Positions 43,337 through 54,734 of a stretch of DNA of 64,000 bases are shown here, piece after piece. Below the pieces are notes generated by a model that was not told the origin of the DNA, did no database searches, and saw only the letters and a program-made list of their open reading frames with translations. Both the position numbers and the translations under genes were made by a program. The stretch's first letter is position 1, and every line of letters begins with the position of its first letter. The DNA is from Ascarosepion bandense (Eukaryota; Mollusca; Cephalopoda; Sepiida; Sepiidae). The DNA lies in the NCBI GenBank assembly GCA_037127315.1, contig JBBBDQ010001293.1:3036501-3100500 (forward strand), written 5' to 3'.

Positions 43337-43642
43337 TCAGTCAGTTAACTGCCATACGTGATGCACGCTTGGGCAATCATGTCTCGAAAGAGACATGACT
43401 GACTGGGCAGAAGATTATCCCGTAGTAAGTTGCCATTGCTTTCTGCGGTAAACTGGTTGCCAGCCAAGACTATAGAACCCAATCTGTCCTGTTATTTAAT
43501 CCATAACTGGAGGAAAGAGACAGATTAATATCTTTCCCAGGGGTATTTGCGCGTAAATGAATGCAAGGAATTCAACTGGATTTCGAACTCGCCTCCCCAA
43601 TTTCTCGTTCCGAGCCCATATCCACTACACCACAACGCACAT
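43337..43642 (-). mobile_element. tRNA-derived SINE (CTGA-tail family), copy 4
   Basis: Minus strand: GTGCGTTGTGGTGTAGTGGA (43640-43621, A-box region), B-box-like GAGTTCGAAATCC (near 43579-43591), shared body, end GGCAGTTAACTGACTGACTT (43336-43355). Full length, about 305 bp. Confidence 0.9.
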
Positions 43643-43689
43643 CCGCATCTCAGAAAGTAGCTGTCCTAATACAAATTATTTCTTACTGA

Positions 43690-43918
43690 TGGAATACCAT
43701 GCAAAACACCCCGTGTATCTTGTTCTTTTCCTTTCTCTCTACCTTCGCAACTGTCTTCACTCCTGTGTTCACATCCTTCTCTTACCATTCCTTTGACACC
43801 CCCTTGTAACTGGTTCGTCTTTCTCTTCACTCTCTTTCTGCCTAAACTTTTACTCTCTTATGTAGCCGCCTGCGAACCAGTAGAGATACCGTCTTGCTTG
43901 GGGTGAGACGATTAAAAA
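43690..43918 (+). mobile_element. Jockey-like LINE 3' end
   Basis: T/C-rich 3' UTR (TTCACTCCTGTGTTCACATC) followed by the tail TTATGTAGCCGCCTGCGAAC...TTGCTTGGGGTGAGACGATT. Compare 62930-63080. Confidence 0.75.
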
Positions 43919-43989
43919 AGGGATTCACCACTTGTGTACGCGGCATGGCGGATCTCAGATATAAGGTGTTGTATCTTCTCAGAATAATA

Positions 43990-44060
43990 AAAAAGCGAGA
44001 GTTACGCGATTTTTCGCCTGTGGGGAAAGAGGTTGTAGGGTGGAAAATAATTAATCGCCA
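43990..44060 (+). repeat. Small dispersed repeat
   Basis: Bases 43995-44050 (...TCGCCTGTGGGGAAAGAGGT, GTAGGGTGGAAAAT) match 56908-56965. Nature unknown. Confidence 0.55.
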
Positions 44061-44064
44061 ACAA

Positions 44065-44690
44065 ACTTATAGTTATAGCAGTAATGATTTGTTTTTTTAT
44101 TTGATTTGTCGCTTGTAAAAATTAGGATAACTGGAGCGTTATTTTTTATCTGGATTTGTCCCTTGTAAAAATAAAGATTACTGGAATGTTACAATAAACT
44201 ATTTTGCCACCACCTTTAATATCTGTATTAATAGATCGGATATATGAATCCCACTTGAAGTTTAAGGAGATCATAACTATGAATAGGCATTCAAAACAAG
44301 AAGCCTCCTTTAGAGAAGAAACATGAAAGATGATTGTGTGTACGATCACTGAAATTTTCAAAACATTGTTTTAATTTTCAGAATATTTACCTGATCATCA
44401 ACACAAAGATGTTTAAATGTCACCTTTGTCCGTTTATTATAATGAAGTGGTGGTGTTTTTATTTTTATATTTTTAATTAGAAGTTCACTGAGAAATCAAT
44501 TACAAACGTGTTAACACTATTTAAACATGGTTTTGCAAAAAAGTTAGTTTTATGAAGACATCATTTAAGTAGGAAAACTAGGAAAATAAACGGTGTTTAA
44601 TAAGTTCGTTTTCAGTCTGCTTTGTCTCTAAAATTTGGTTTCGTGCATTTGCTCTGCAATTTCAGTCGATTCTTTTATCTTTTCTAAAAA
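44065..44690. other. Unassigned AT-rich spacer
   Basis: No gene or repeat match recognised. Confidence 0.4.
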
Positions 44691-44714
44691 ATGCACAGGG
44701 TGAATCAAAATTTC

Positions 44715-45680
44715 ATCAAAAAGCTTGAAAGTAAGGTCCAAAAGCTGGAAAGTAAGGTCCAGAAGCTGGAAAGTAAGGTCCAGAAGCTGGGGAGTAACGT
44801 CCAGAAGCTGGGTAGTAACGTCCAGAAGCTGGAAAGTAAGGTCCAGAAGCTGGAAAGGAAGGTCAAGAAGCTGGAAAGTAAGGTCCAGAAGCTGGGGAGT
44901 AACGTCTAGAAGCTGGGTAGTAACGTCTAGAAGCTGAGAAGTAATGTCTACAAGCTGGGGAGTAACGTCCAAAAGCTGGAAAGTAAGGTCCAGAAGCTGG
45001 GGAGTAACGTCTAGAAGCTGGGTAGTAACGTCTAGAAGCTGGGTAGTAACGTCTAGAAGCTGAGAAGTAATGTCTACAAGCTGGGGAGTAACGTCCAAAA
45101 GCTGGAAAGTAAGGTCCAGAAGCTGGGGAGTAACGTCTAGAAGCTGGGTAGTAACGTCTAGAAGCTGAGAAGTAATGTCTACAAGCTGGGGAGTAACGTC
45201 CAAAAGCTGGAAAGTAAGGTCCAGAAGCTGGGGAGTAACGTCTAGAAGCTGGGTAGTAACGTCTAGAAGCTGAGAAGTAATGTCTACAAGCTGGGGAGTA
45301 ACGTCCAAAAGCTGGAAAGTAAGGTCCAGAAGCTGGGGAGTAACGTCTAGAAGCTGGGTAGTAACGTCTAGAAGCTGAGAAGTAATGTCTACAAGCTGGG
45401 GAGTAACGTCCAAAAGCTGGAAAGTAAGGTCCAGAAGCTGGGGAGTAACGTCCAGAAGCTGGGTAGTAACGTCTAGAAGCTGAGAAGTAATGTCTACAAG
45501 CTGGGGAGTAACGTCCAAAAGCTGGAAAGTAAGGTCCAGAAGCTGGGGAGTAACGTCCAGAAGCTGGGTAGTAACGTCCAGAAGCTGGAAAGTAAGGTCC
45601 AGAAGCTGGAAAGGAAGGTCAAGAAGCTGGGAAGTAAGCTACAAGCTGGGTCGTAACGTCCAGAAGCTGGAAAGTGTAGA
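44715..45680. repeat. 21-bp minisatellite array 1 with 105-bp higher-order repeat
   Basis: Monomer AGTAACGTCCAGAAGCTGGG plus one base, about 45 units. Variants (GTAAGG, GTCTAG, TGAGAAG, GTAATG) recur in a fixed order of five, giving a 105-bp higher-order unit. Unit starts are at 44949, 45075, 45180, 45285, 45390 and 45495; the first interval is 126, one extra monomer. As 21 is a multiple of 3, several frames stay open. The minus frame 44628-45518 (296 codons, QLLDVTTQLLDVTPQLLDLT) and the plus frame 44691-44909 (KLESKVQ heptads) are consequences of the period. No promoter or flanking coding sequence is evident. Confidence 0.95.
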
Positions 45681-46290
45681 AACAAATAATAAAAAGAAAA
45701 ATGCACTACAAATAAAGTAAAATAAACTTTTGTTTATTTTCGTAAAAAAAATAAAATAATTATTTTTTGTACAAAAATGAAATTGTCCGTAAAGCTGTAA
45801 AAAAGGGGAGAAAGAAAGGAACTGGGAATGTGAGACAGAAAGGTAGGACGATGTGTAGCGAGCGAGATGAGAGAAAGAGAGGGTGAAAGAATGTTCACTG
45901 ATACGTGATATTGCCTGGTGTGTGAACTGCTGAATTCTCTCTGTGTGTGTACTGCGAGCTGTCCGTGTAACCTTTTGGTGTCAGCTAGTCGCTGTTCCCT
46001 CTGGTCTGTTGAGAGTTTCTACCTTCCTTTTATCTGGATGGTGAGGATCCGGGGAGATTAAGAAATGGGTTTCTTATGTCAAGCCCTGATTGGTCAATAA
46101 ATCATATTTTTGACCACGTGGTGTGCTTTCCACTTCGTCCGAACTTTTGGGTGCGCCGACCTTGTTTTTGACCCCACATGGTATGGTAAGGGGTGAATTC
46201 CTCCGCAAATGTATTTTTTGAGATACACGTGGTGTGAATTAATTTTTATTGTGTGTGTGTGTGTCTGGAAAAAAATAAGAAACAGCACAA
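45681..46290. other. Spacer between the two minisatellite arrays
   Basis: About 600 bp that are less AT-rich, with CACGTG-type motifs (CCACGTGGT at 46115-46123, ACACGTGG at 46227-46234) and a (GT)n at 46249-46264. It could be a promoter-like or LTR-like segment. No coding evidence. Confidence 0.3.
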
Positions 46291-46292
46291 AA

Positions 46293-46797
46293 GTAAGGTG
46301 CAGAAGCTGGGAAGTAAGGTCAAAAAGCTGGGGAGCGACGTCCAGAAGGTAGCAAGTAACGTCCAGAAGCTGGCAAGTAACGTCCAGAAGCTGGCAAGTA
46401 ATGTCAAGAAGCTGGGAAGTAATGTCCCGGAGCTGGAAATTTAAAAGCTGGGAAGTAACGTCCAAAAACTGGGAAGTAACTTCCAAAAGGTGGGAAGTAA
46501 CGTCCAAAAACTGGGAAGTAACGTCCAAAAACTGGGAAGTAACGTCCAAAAGGTGGGAAGTAACGTCCAAAAACTGGGAAGTAACGTCCAAAAACTGGGA
46601 ATTAACGTCCAGGTGGGAAGTAACGTCCAAAAACTGGGAAGTAACGTCCAAAAACTGGGTAGTAACGTCCAAAAACTGGGAAGTAACGTCCAAAAACTGG
46701 GAAGTAACGTCCAAAAACTGGGTAGTAACGTCCAAAAACTGGGAAGTAACGTCCAAAAACTGGGAAGTAACATCCAAAAGCTGGGAAGTAACGTTCT
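46293..46797. repeat. 21-bp minisatellite array 2
   Basis: About 24 units of a relative of array 1: GTAACGTCCAAAAACTGGGA plus one base, in the same orientation as array 1. The left part resembles array 1 (CCAGAAGCTGGCA). The right part is homogenised to CCAAAAACTGGG. One frame reads KLGSNVQ heptads. The minus frame 46094-46777 reads FLDVTSQ repeats and extends about 60 codons past the array. Confidence 0.95.
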
Positions 46798-46978
46798 TCA
46801 GAATACTCTTGCAAGTTATTAATGCTTTACGCTAATTCTCTCGCTTATAGCTTGATGAAAACTTCCATTCAGACTTCATATTAATACCATTTAGACGCAA
46901 GGGGTTACTTGGAATGGAAGAAAACTTGAACACTTTAGTAATGAGAAAGAACAATAATAAAACAGATTTCATGAAGAC

Positions 46979-47185
46979 ATAAGATGGTGATTGACATTGC
47001 AATTAATTTTTGAAGAGTTATGCAGGCGAGAAAATAAACTTTTGAAATAAAATTTACGGTTACATCTAGCTATTTTGACAGTAAAACGAAAAGACTTATT
47101 AGTAAGTTGCTTAAATTGAAGTGATCGACGTGCCAAGGAGAAGAGTTCATTAGTACAAGTATCGTGAAAAGAATCGTACAATACC
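46979..47185 (-). mobile_element. Jockey-like LINE C-terminal fragment
   Basis: The minus strand reads RFTVKIARCNRKFYFKSLFS and then INCNVNHHLMSS before a stop. Compare HPFTVKPIKYKRKFYSNSFF at 5962-6231. Short and 5'-truncated. Confidence 0.6.
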
Positions 47186-47339
47186 TTATTTTAGTAAAAA
47201 AAATTAATCACTGAAAAATTGAAGAAATTCATATTGAATTCTCCGTGTGTCTGCTACTTTGTTCTTGCTTGGCTGCATTTGAAGGTGAGTACTTCCAGTG
47301 GTTCCTGGCTTCTTCTGTAGTGCTATGAAATTTGAGCTG

Positions 47340-47625
47340 CTTATATCCTCCGCTTTTGTAGATTTCTTTTTCAAGTATGAATGCACCGTCTTTTGCTTTT
47401 ATACACCCTGTTGCTGAGCAGGACTTTTGTCCTTTTGGTTCCTTTATTTTTTATGTATATCACCATTATTTATCTTGCTCAGTCTCTCTACTTTGGTATA
47501 TTTGTTGTTGAGCCATCTTTCTTTAGCCTGTCTGCATTTTCTCCTTATTTCTTGTGTATTTTTTTTTCATTTCGTTCCATATCTTGGCATCAGCTTTTGT
47601 CTCTTTTGCATCAGGTCATGAATCG
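47340..47625 (-). mobile_element. RTE-like LINE linker fragment (minus)
   Basis: Minus strand: MQKRQKLMPRYGTK-type start near 47610, KKYTRNKEKMQTG, RWLNNKYTKVERLSKIN, then CSATGCIKAKDGA near 47385. This is the region between endonuclease and RT (compare 18465-18740). Both ends are missing. Confidence 0.7.
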
Positions 47626-47877
47626 AACAATCAGCTTAACCAGCCACATAACAATATATCACGATCCCCGTGCGTACTCCAACCAAACTTGCCTGAAACT
47701 CGACCAATCCGCCCACGTTGTGTTTGTTTGATCTCGGACTGGCCAATGTAGGATTAATTGTTATCACCTAGCTAGTTTAGTCCGGACACGTGAGAGGACG
47801 GTATTTACATAACGCGATCCTCGTTAGTTGACGAACCGAATATAATCAGTACAACATTGCAACACCACGGGTGTAGA

Positions 47878-47930
<53 letters not shown>

Positions 47931-48475
47931 TATATACATAATTATAAGCAATTCAAAGCCTGGGTGATCAGTTTTCTAGGCAATCAGTTGGCTGGTATTT
48001 CATCATCACATTACAGTAACACTGTTCTCTGGGGCGGTGGCTTGGTCAGTGAGCTTTAGCAACATGCCAATTTTAGATCGGCCGCCTACTGCAATCCCAT
48101 GCTCAATTCTGCTTATTTTGTTTTCCACCGTGATTTTATTGAAAAGGCACAAAACCGGAGTGGCAAAGTTAGTTATGGCGAATACCATTTTCCTATCTGT
48201 ATAAGTCTTACCAGCACCAAATGAAAATAATATCAGTTATTCATTTTGACTGAGTCTGCCGCTCTTCCCTACTGAGGGGAATAGCGACTTCCCCTCTTTT
48301 ATTACTTGTCTATCCATACCAGAAGCTTAGTTAACCCAAGAAGGGAAATTCTCACAGTCCAATTTGACTCTGGGCCATATAGCTTGTGAAAACCAGGACG
48401 ATATATTATGTCTAAGCTCCACCTGCACAGATTCAGTAATTTTATTTTTTAATTTTAGAGAAATCTCCTATCTTT
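47626..48475. other. Unassigned, with (ATCT)n at 47881-47930
   Basis: Bases 47640-47870 are moderately GC-rich and unlike any other copy here. A minus-strand open stretch at 48006-48188 (MVFAITNFATPVLCLFNKIT...) has protein-like composition but no recognised family. Confidence 0.35.
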
Positions 48476-49725
48476 AAAATCAATAAAAATTAATACCAAC
48501 CATCTGGAAATAGGTTTACAACAAAACTCATAATCCGTATTCTGATGACTAGAACGTGCAGCGGAACTGGCCCAGAGATAGGACAAGAACAATGTAGCTT
48601 TTTTTATATACCGGACAAGGAATGCGATATTCATGCCAGAAAGCTATCTGAAGAAGCAATAGAAATGCAGAAGGACCATTATCTACGCTTGACAAAGTAG
48701 GCCAGAAAGACTTGATAGAGATGCTCGACAACCTCGACATTTTCGGAAAAGACTTTAGGAAAATCAAGAATATATATTGGCAGCAAACCGCTTGTGTACG
48801 GATAGGAAGTAAATTCGGGAGATGTAAAAAAATAGAAAAGGCGTAAGATATGGATGCGTTTTCTCACCCGATTTACTCAACTTATACAGCAAAACAATTC
48901 TGAGAGAAATAAAACCTTTGCCAGAATTTGTCATTGTTGGCCACAATCTCAAAAAGTTTTGATACGCTGATGACAGAGGAAAAGAAAAATGGAGGTCCTC
49001 CTATAGAAGGCGGCAAGCATATGAACTTCAAGAAAACTGAATGCATGGTCATCAGCAAAAAGGAGACCCCTAAATGCCAGCTACAGGTTGGAGGAGCTAA
49101 AATAAAATAAGTAAAGAAATTTAAATACCTAGGAAGCATGCTGACAGAGGATGGAAAGTGCAATGTTGAGATCAAAAGACGCATTGGCATGGCCAAGGAC
49201 GCATTTCAAAAGCTAACCAGAGTACTGAAAAACAAGAAAATCTCATTGGAAACAAAGAAAACAGTGCTGGACTGCTATGGGATGTCTGTTTTCTGTATGG
49301 CAGTGAATGTTAGACGATCTCCTTAAGGATGAAGGAGAAGCTTGAGGCAGCAGATATTTGGTTTTACAGAAGGATGCTGAGGCTAACATGGAGAAAACAC
49401 ATGACTAAAGCCGAAGTGCTGGAGAGGATGGAAACGAAGAGAAAACTCATAATTAACATAAAGAAGAGACAGATGAGGTTTTTTGGGACAGGTAATGAGG
49501 AAGGAAGACCTAGAAAACTTAATACTCACAGGACGAATAGAGAGAATAAGAGAGACAGGGGAAAACAGCAAGATACGTACTTGACAGGGCTGAGAAAACG
49601 GATGGCAGAGCGGATGGAAGCGGTTTGAGGAGGAAGAATTCTGCGAGCGACAGAGACAAAGCCAAGTGGAAGTCCATGTTCTCCTACGTCTTGAAGGGAC
49701 ACACCACATGAAGAAGAAGAAATTT
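48476..49725 (+). pseudogene. RTE-like LINE, RT to (GAA)n tail (copy C)
   Basis: In changing frames: LVYNKTHNPYSDD-type start, the RT region with DNLDIFGKDFRKIKNIYWQQ (48725-48785), RSLFNLYSKTILREIKPLPE-like text, and YADD at 48963-48974 followed by a deletion. Then FKKTECMVISKKETPKCQLQ, FKYLGSMLTEDGKCNVEIKR, IGMAKDAFQKLTRVLKNKKI, MWFYRRML-equivalent DIWFYRRMLRLTWRKHMTKA, EVLERMETKRKLIINIKKRQ, RATETKPSGSPCSPTS-type end, and GAAGAAGAAG at 49710-49721. Motif C is intact but context is broken. Confidence 0.85.
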
Positions 49726-49769
49726 ATAGCTATTTATAGTGGGTTTCATGCATGCAATTTCAAGCAAGT

Positions 49770-50400
49770 AAAAAAGCCCAAAATGCCAACTACAAGTAAA
49801 GAAATTTAAATACCTGGGAAGTGTTCTGACAGAGGATGGAAAGTGCGATTTAAAGAAGCATTGTCACGGCCAAGGACGCATTTCAAAAGTTAAGCAGTGT
49901 ACTGAGAGTCAGAAAAATCTCATTGGAAGCAAAAAAATATTGCTGTATTGCTATGGGATATCTGTACTTCTGGATGAAAATGAATGTTAGACGATCTCAT
50001 CAAGGATAAAAGAGAGGCGTCAGGCAGCAGAAATGTGACCTTTACAGTAGGATTTTGAAGATACTATGGACTGAGCGCGTAAGCAACAATGAAATATTGG
50101 AGAGAATGCAATCAAGAAGAAAACTCATAACTAACATCAGGAAAAGACAGATGAGGTTCCTAGTGAACTTAATGAGGAAGGTGGTTCTGGAAAATTTAAT
50201 TCTCAATGAACGGATAGAAATAACGAGAAACAGGGGAAAGCATTTCGAGACCTATTTGATAGGTCTGAGCAAATGGATGGCGAAGTGGGGTTTGGGAGAA
50301 ATACCAAAAGGGAAATAATGAGAGCGACAGAGACAGGACGAAATGGAAGTCCATGATGGCCTACGTCTTCAAGAGTCACGGCACATGAAGAAGAAGAAGA
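49770..50400 (+). mobile_element. RTE-like LINE 3' fragment in tandem (copy D)
   Basis: It begins QVKKFKYLGSVLTEDGKCDL and passes through the Y-R-R equivalent. It then has the open stretch 50055-50318 (MKILWTERVSNNEILERMQS, RRKLITNIRKRQMRFLVNLM) and ends with GAAGAAGAAGAA. Same orientation and only ~45 bp after copy C. Confidence 0.8.
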
Positions 50401-50404
50401 ATCT

Positions 50405-51390
50405 AGAATACTGTTTTAAATTTTGAAATCATATGAATTTTTAAAACTTTGTAAATCTTTCAATCGTTCCTTCTGCTATCTTTAGCCGCAACTATGGGGC
50501 CTGCCACTACGTTTGGTAACCACTTATTTAGACCATAGAAAGTAGAACAACTTCCTTAATAAGTTTCTCCAAAATAAATGTACAGATAAACATCTATTTT
50601 ATTGTTGTTTACATTCTTGTGCAAAATAAAAAACACATAAAAAAACCAAACAGCCAACCGATAACAGTAAAAAAGATATGGCCTTTAAATTTGTCTCACT
50701 TCCTTCAAGTGTAAAGACAAATAGATGCAAATATATCAGAATCGTTGAGGCAAAATATTTTATGTACTTTTTCAAAAGTAATTGCGCATAGCATAAAATA
50801 ACTGAATTTATAACTAAATTCTAAGGTAAAACTTCAACTAAACTTTCATATTTTAAAGTAACTAAATGAACTATTTTTATTTTTAAATTCTTCTTCTACG
50901 TGCTGTTTTCTTTTAGGACACTGGGGATCATAGTTCTCCACAACTTCTAAACTTTTTACATAATTTACATGATTCAGAATGTTGTCTCCTTACTGCCATA
51001 TTGACACTAGTTCGGCCGATGTACGCACCGACACCTTTATTTAGTCCACGAATCTATAAAGAGAGAAAAGGGAGATCACCGCCCTTTGTGAGATAAAACC
51101 GAAATAACAAACACAGAATATGACTGAAAAATAAGAGCACATATTGAATCAGAGAATATTCTAGACCACAAAAATCTAATCCAGACAAATATAGACATAA
51201 ATACAATATGAGAACTAGTTATACAGAGAAAGAGAGAGACCATGAACAATGAGATCCGGTAAAATTGTTACTGAGACATTAGGCGTGTAAAAAAAGTTAC
51301 TTGACACAAAGTGTTAATTACCTGGCCTCAGCAGAGGGAAATGGATTGGAGAATTTCTTTACTAAAGGGAATTAATTGAAACTGAAATAT
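50405..51390. other. Unassigned AT-rich spacer
   Basis: Bases 50895-50960 faintly resemble the minus-strand LINE 3' end (CTACGTGCTGTTTTCTTTTA). Nothing else is recognised. Confidence 0.35.

Positions 51391-51393
<3 letters not shown>

Positions 51394-51429
<36 letters not shown>
51394..51429. repeat. (AT)n microsatellite
   Basis: Eighteen units, abutting the next element. Confidence 0.96.
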
Positions 51430-51432
<3 letters not shown>

Positions 51433-51439
51433 CCGGGTG

Positions 51440-51985
51440 AAGAGGACTCAAGGTATTTTTTTTATTTTGAGTGCTCTGGTATTTATTTTATCATAAACAG
51501 TGCTCAATATAATGAGTATTATAGAGCTTAATATAATTATACAGTTATGAATTAATTGTACATTGCGACATGGCAATTTCTGAATCTGATTAGCCAAAAG
51601 AAACTCACAGGCAAATTCCACATCCTCCCACATAGATACACAGCAAACCAACGGTTTTCGCCATTCAAATGCAAATTATCCGCAAAACCAACATTTTTAA
51701 AAAGAATCTATCTCAAAACAAAGAAACGTCCATGTCAAAATGCACAACTAATTCACAACTATATAACTACACCAACATCCACAACACGCATTATATTGAG
51801 AACCGGGTTTTAATGTTTTGAGTGCCCCGGCATTTATTTTGTTGTGAGCTGTCCTTTTGGCTAATCAGAGCGAAGATTGACTTTCGGGCCATCAAACATT
51901 GTCTGATGAAGGGAATCTATCTCGAAACACAGAAAGTTCCATATTGCAATGTACAATTAATTCATAACTGCATAATTATATATAT
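51440..51985 (+). mobile_element. Dimeric (TA)n-flanked repeat with hairpin-GAAA motif
   Basis: Two direct half-copies: TTTTGAGTGCTCTGGTATTT at 51467 and TTTTGAGTGCCCCGGCATTT at 51815. GAATCTATCTCAAAACAAAG at 51703 and GAATCTATCTCGAAACACAG at 51913 pair up in the same way. The terminus ATTAATTCATAACTGCATAA (51956-51975) also occurs inverted at 51525-51560. It ends in (AT)n. At 51903-51928 CTGATGA is followed by a GGGA/TCTC hairpin and GAAAC. Layout resembles PLE-type terminal repeats. No coding sequence. Confidence 0.65.
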
Positions 51986-52774
51986 ATATATCTTTTTATA
52001 TAGAATTAGAAATCGTAGGCTGATTACGCAATTATAAAACATTCTGAGCCAAACATTGACAGATATCAGAAACAACAAGCAATGAACTTTGTCTTTGAGC
52101 TACGTTCGCCACATTCCTATTAAAATATGAGCCAACAGCTACCGTTCATCGAATAACGGATCGCATTTCTCTTTTTATTACTGCTCATTTCACTTGCCGT
52201 TTATATTTCTTCTCTCTCCACTGCGTCCGCTTTCATGTCATCTCATCTTTCGTCCTTTCTCTGCGATATAGATTATCATTACTCTCTCGTTATTTTCAAT
52301 TCTACCGTTTCTCCTGTTTACTTGTTTGGGAAACTGCATAAAGACCACTGCATCTTTCTTCGGATATTCGTCATTATTTTTGGTATCTCTTGTGTCTCGA
52401 GCCATAAAACTCTGTATCAAATTGCTATATTTTCTCCTTCTTTTTTATATTTAATCACTTTGCCAGAGCAAGAAAAATTCAATCTCATGAATTTCTCGGA
52501 TATCTCAAAACTTCTAGAAATATAATCCTTAAAATATTATCTATAAAATAAAGAAACTTTTTTAAAGAAATAGGTTTTGTTTAGTTGATTTATGAAACAA
52601 TGATCTATTTATTTTTATTCTTTTTAATAATTTCATCCCAAGGAAGGTGGGAGCGTCACTCGTCGCAGATGGTTACAGTTAAAGAAAAAAACTGGGTAAA
52701 GGGGGTATTCAAGAAGACCGAAGATGGCAATCGATGTTGCATTAATATTTTTTGGGATTTGAACAATCAGGGAA

Positions 52775-52930
52775 GCAAGTAAACAGAAGAGATTTCCACA
52801 GGCGGGAAGTGGGATAAAAGAGTCTTTTCGAGTAGAAATGGCGGTTATCTTTAACTATTTCGACGGTAAAAGGTGGAACGTAGATGCCAATCTAGTAACG
52901 AGCTTAAATTCACTGATCTGGGCACCAGGG
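52775..52930 (-). mobile_element. Jockey-like LINE C-terminal scrap
   Basis: The minus strand has the FTVEI..RRNFYSKRL-type and SHFPPV..SVYLLP segments in broken frames, homologous to 46979-47185 and to the matching part of 5962-6231. Confidence 0.5.
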
Positions 52931-52984
52931 GAAAAGCTTCTGTTTCAATCGTTTTGAAGCAATATCATTAAATTATTTGTTTTT

Positions 52985-53395
52985 ATAGTATTTTTATTGT
53001 ATTCCTTAAACACACACACAAACACACGCACATCCACACATACCGATTTTACGGCAACAAATGGACGGGTACATCTTTTTATCTGAGCAAGTACCAGCCA
53101 GGGATTAAATGCTTACGCTACTGCCAGAGTAAATCAATCATTCAATTTACATAGACAAACATACATGGAAATTCACAACTGATTTTCCGGTAACTATTAG
53201 TTGGGTGGCTCTTAATATGAGCAACTACAACTAGATATTTTAAATTTTCGCGATTGCTACACTAATTCACTCAAATGTTTCTGTATACTTCTGAATTCTT
53301 TATGCTGCTAAGATCACGAGTTACATAATTAATAGATAGAAACAGCCATGTGAGATCAATTAATTCACCATGCTTCACAGATGAGCTTTTAGATT
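52985..53395. other. Unassigned spacer
   Basis: Contains a (CA)-rich tract at 53010-53040 and AT-rich DNA. Confidence 0.4.
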
Positions 53396-53400
53396 TTAGA

Positions 53401-53689
53401 TCATAAATCCTTTCGAGAAATTTTGCCCTTCATCTCCGTACTTCCTTGGAGATACCAAACTCGCCTTTCATTTCTTTCTACTGATTACTGTTTTGCATTT
53501 TTTGGTATGGCCTCTATATTTCTGATCTCGAAGTCTTCTTTGAACGGGGGATTGTGAAAACTTCATCAAGGTATTGAGGAGGTTGTTGGTGATGTCACTA
53601 ACTATTGTTTTTATGTTTTTCTTTGCAGCTTTCACAATATTTTTGTCATCAACTGATGTTCTTTTCCATGGCCGACTTGTTCCATGCCT
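53401..53689 (-). pseudogene. Tc1-like transposase N-terminal fragment
   Basis: From 53689 the minus strand reads RHGTSRPWKRTSVDDKNIVK, AAKKNIKTIVSDITNNLLNT, then QSPVQRRLRDQKYRGHTKKC and KTVISRKK. A TGA (~53469) follows, then KASLVSPRKYGDEGQNFSKG. The order fits Tc1-type transposases: a G-R-P linker between two helix-turn-helix halves, then S-x-x-V-x-R-R-L-R and Y-R-G. The catalytic domain is absent. It has no sequence overlap with the scrap at 28094-28192, so they cannot be compared directly. Confidence 0.8.
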
Positions 53690-53899
53690 GTTGTTCAGTA
53701 CACCTGTACTTTCTTTATTTTACAGGACATTAAAAATTGTTATTTTGGCTATACACAGTGTTTGTTTAATGACTCTGATCAATTTCCTTCTTCCAAATGG
53801 CTTGATTTTCTCCCATAAAAAGTTTTCTCCTCTACATCGTATTTTATCCTTTTTAACAAGAAATTCAGTCTTTATAGTTAAAATGCAAGGCTAAAACCA

Positions 53900-54730
53900 A
53901 GATTAGTCATTCAGTGTTATTTAATGTTAAACAATCAATCAAACAATCAATCAAGACAATAAACACCTGTCACTCAGGTGTTCTAATAGATTTGTTCATT
54001 TGAAAAATGGGTGGCGTTAAACAAATGGCTGTATGTTCTAAGCTGTTTAACGAATATAGATGTAAATACAAGGAAATACATTCTAAAATTCTGAAATCTT
54101 GTGCCGTATCCATCTGTTCTTCTTATACCCAAGTCTCTTCAGTGAATAACAACACAAAGTAATTGGCCATATGTGTGTGTGTGTGTGTGTGTGTATTTTT
54201 ATAAGAGAAATTACAAGACGAAAACATTTTACGACAACACTTTTCGTTTCTTGAGGTCATTTATTAAAGGCAAATGTAGGCATTTATTGCCAACATTACA
54301 TTTACACACAGAAAAAATAGTATCGTTGAGATAAATTAAAGTTATTGTGCTGAAATTTGAATTATATAACATCAAAAAAATATTTCGATGTTAAGGAAAG
54401 TAATCGGAACTATGGGGAAAGCTCAGTGATGTAAATTCTGACATGTTTTTAAAAGATAGTGAATTAAGGTGATGAATAAAGATGTAAATGGAATAATTGA
54501 TTTGTATAGTTTTTGTAATATTTTTCATTGCCGATATTATTGGCGTTTTTATTCTCAGGTAGAAACATTCCATAGTCTGGAATTTTCTGTCATCATATTT
54601 TTTAGGCTGACGCTAACTATTCGTTGCTGCGTAAATTATACCAGCTATTTATTATGGCAACGAAGTTAGTATTAAGGAACTGATATTGGAAAATGTTTCT
54701 AGGTAGGATATTATATTGGATAAATATACA
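53900..54730. other. Unassigned spacer
   Basis: A (GT)n at 54173-54194 and AT-rich DNA. Open frames here are short and without motif. Confidence 0.4.
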
Positions 54731-54734
54731 CTAT

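Noticed and set aside
44628..45518. A 296-codon open frame on the minus strand (QLLDVTTQLLDVTP repeats)
   Set aside because: It is produced by a 21-bp tandem repeat whose period keeps several frames open on both strands. There is no start context or non-repeat coding sequence.
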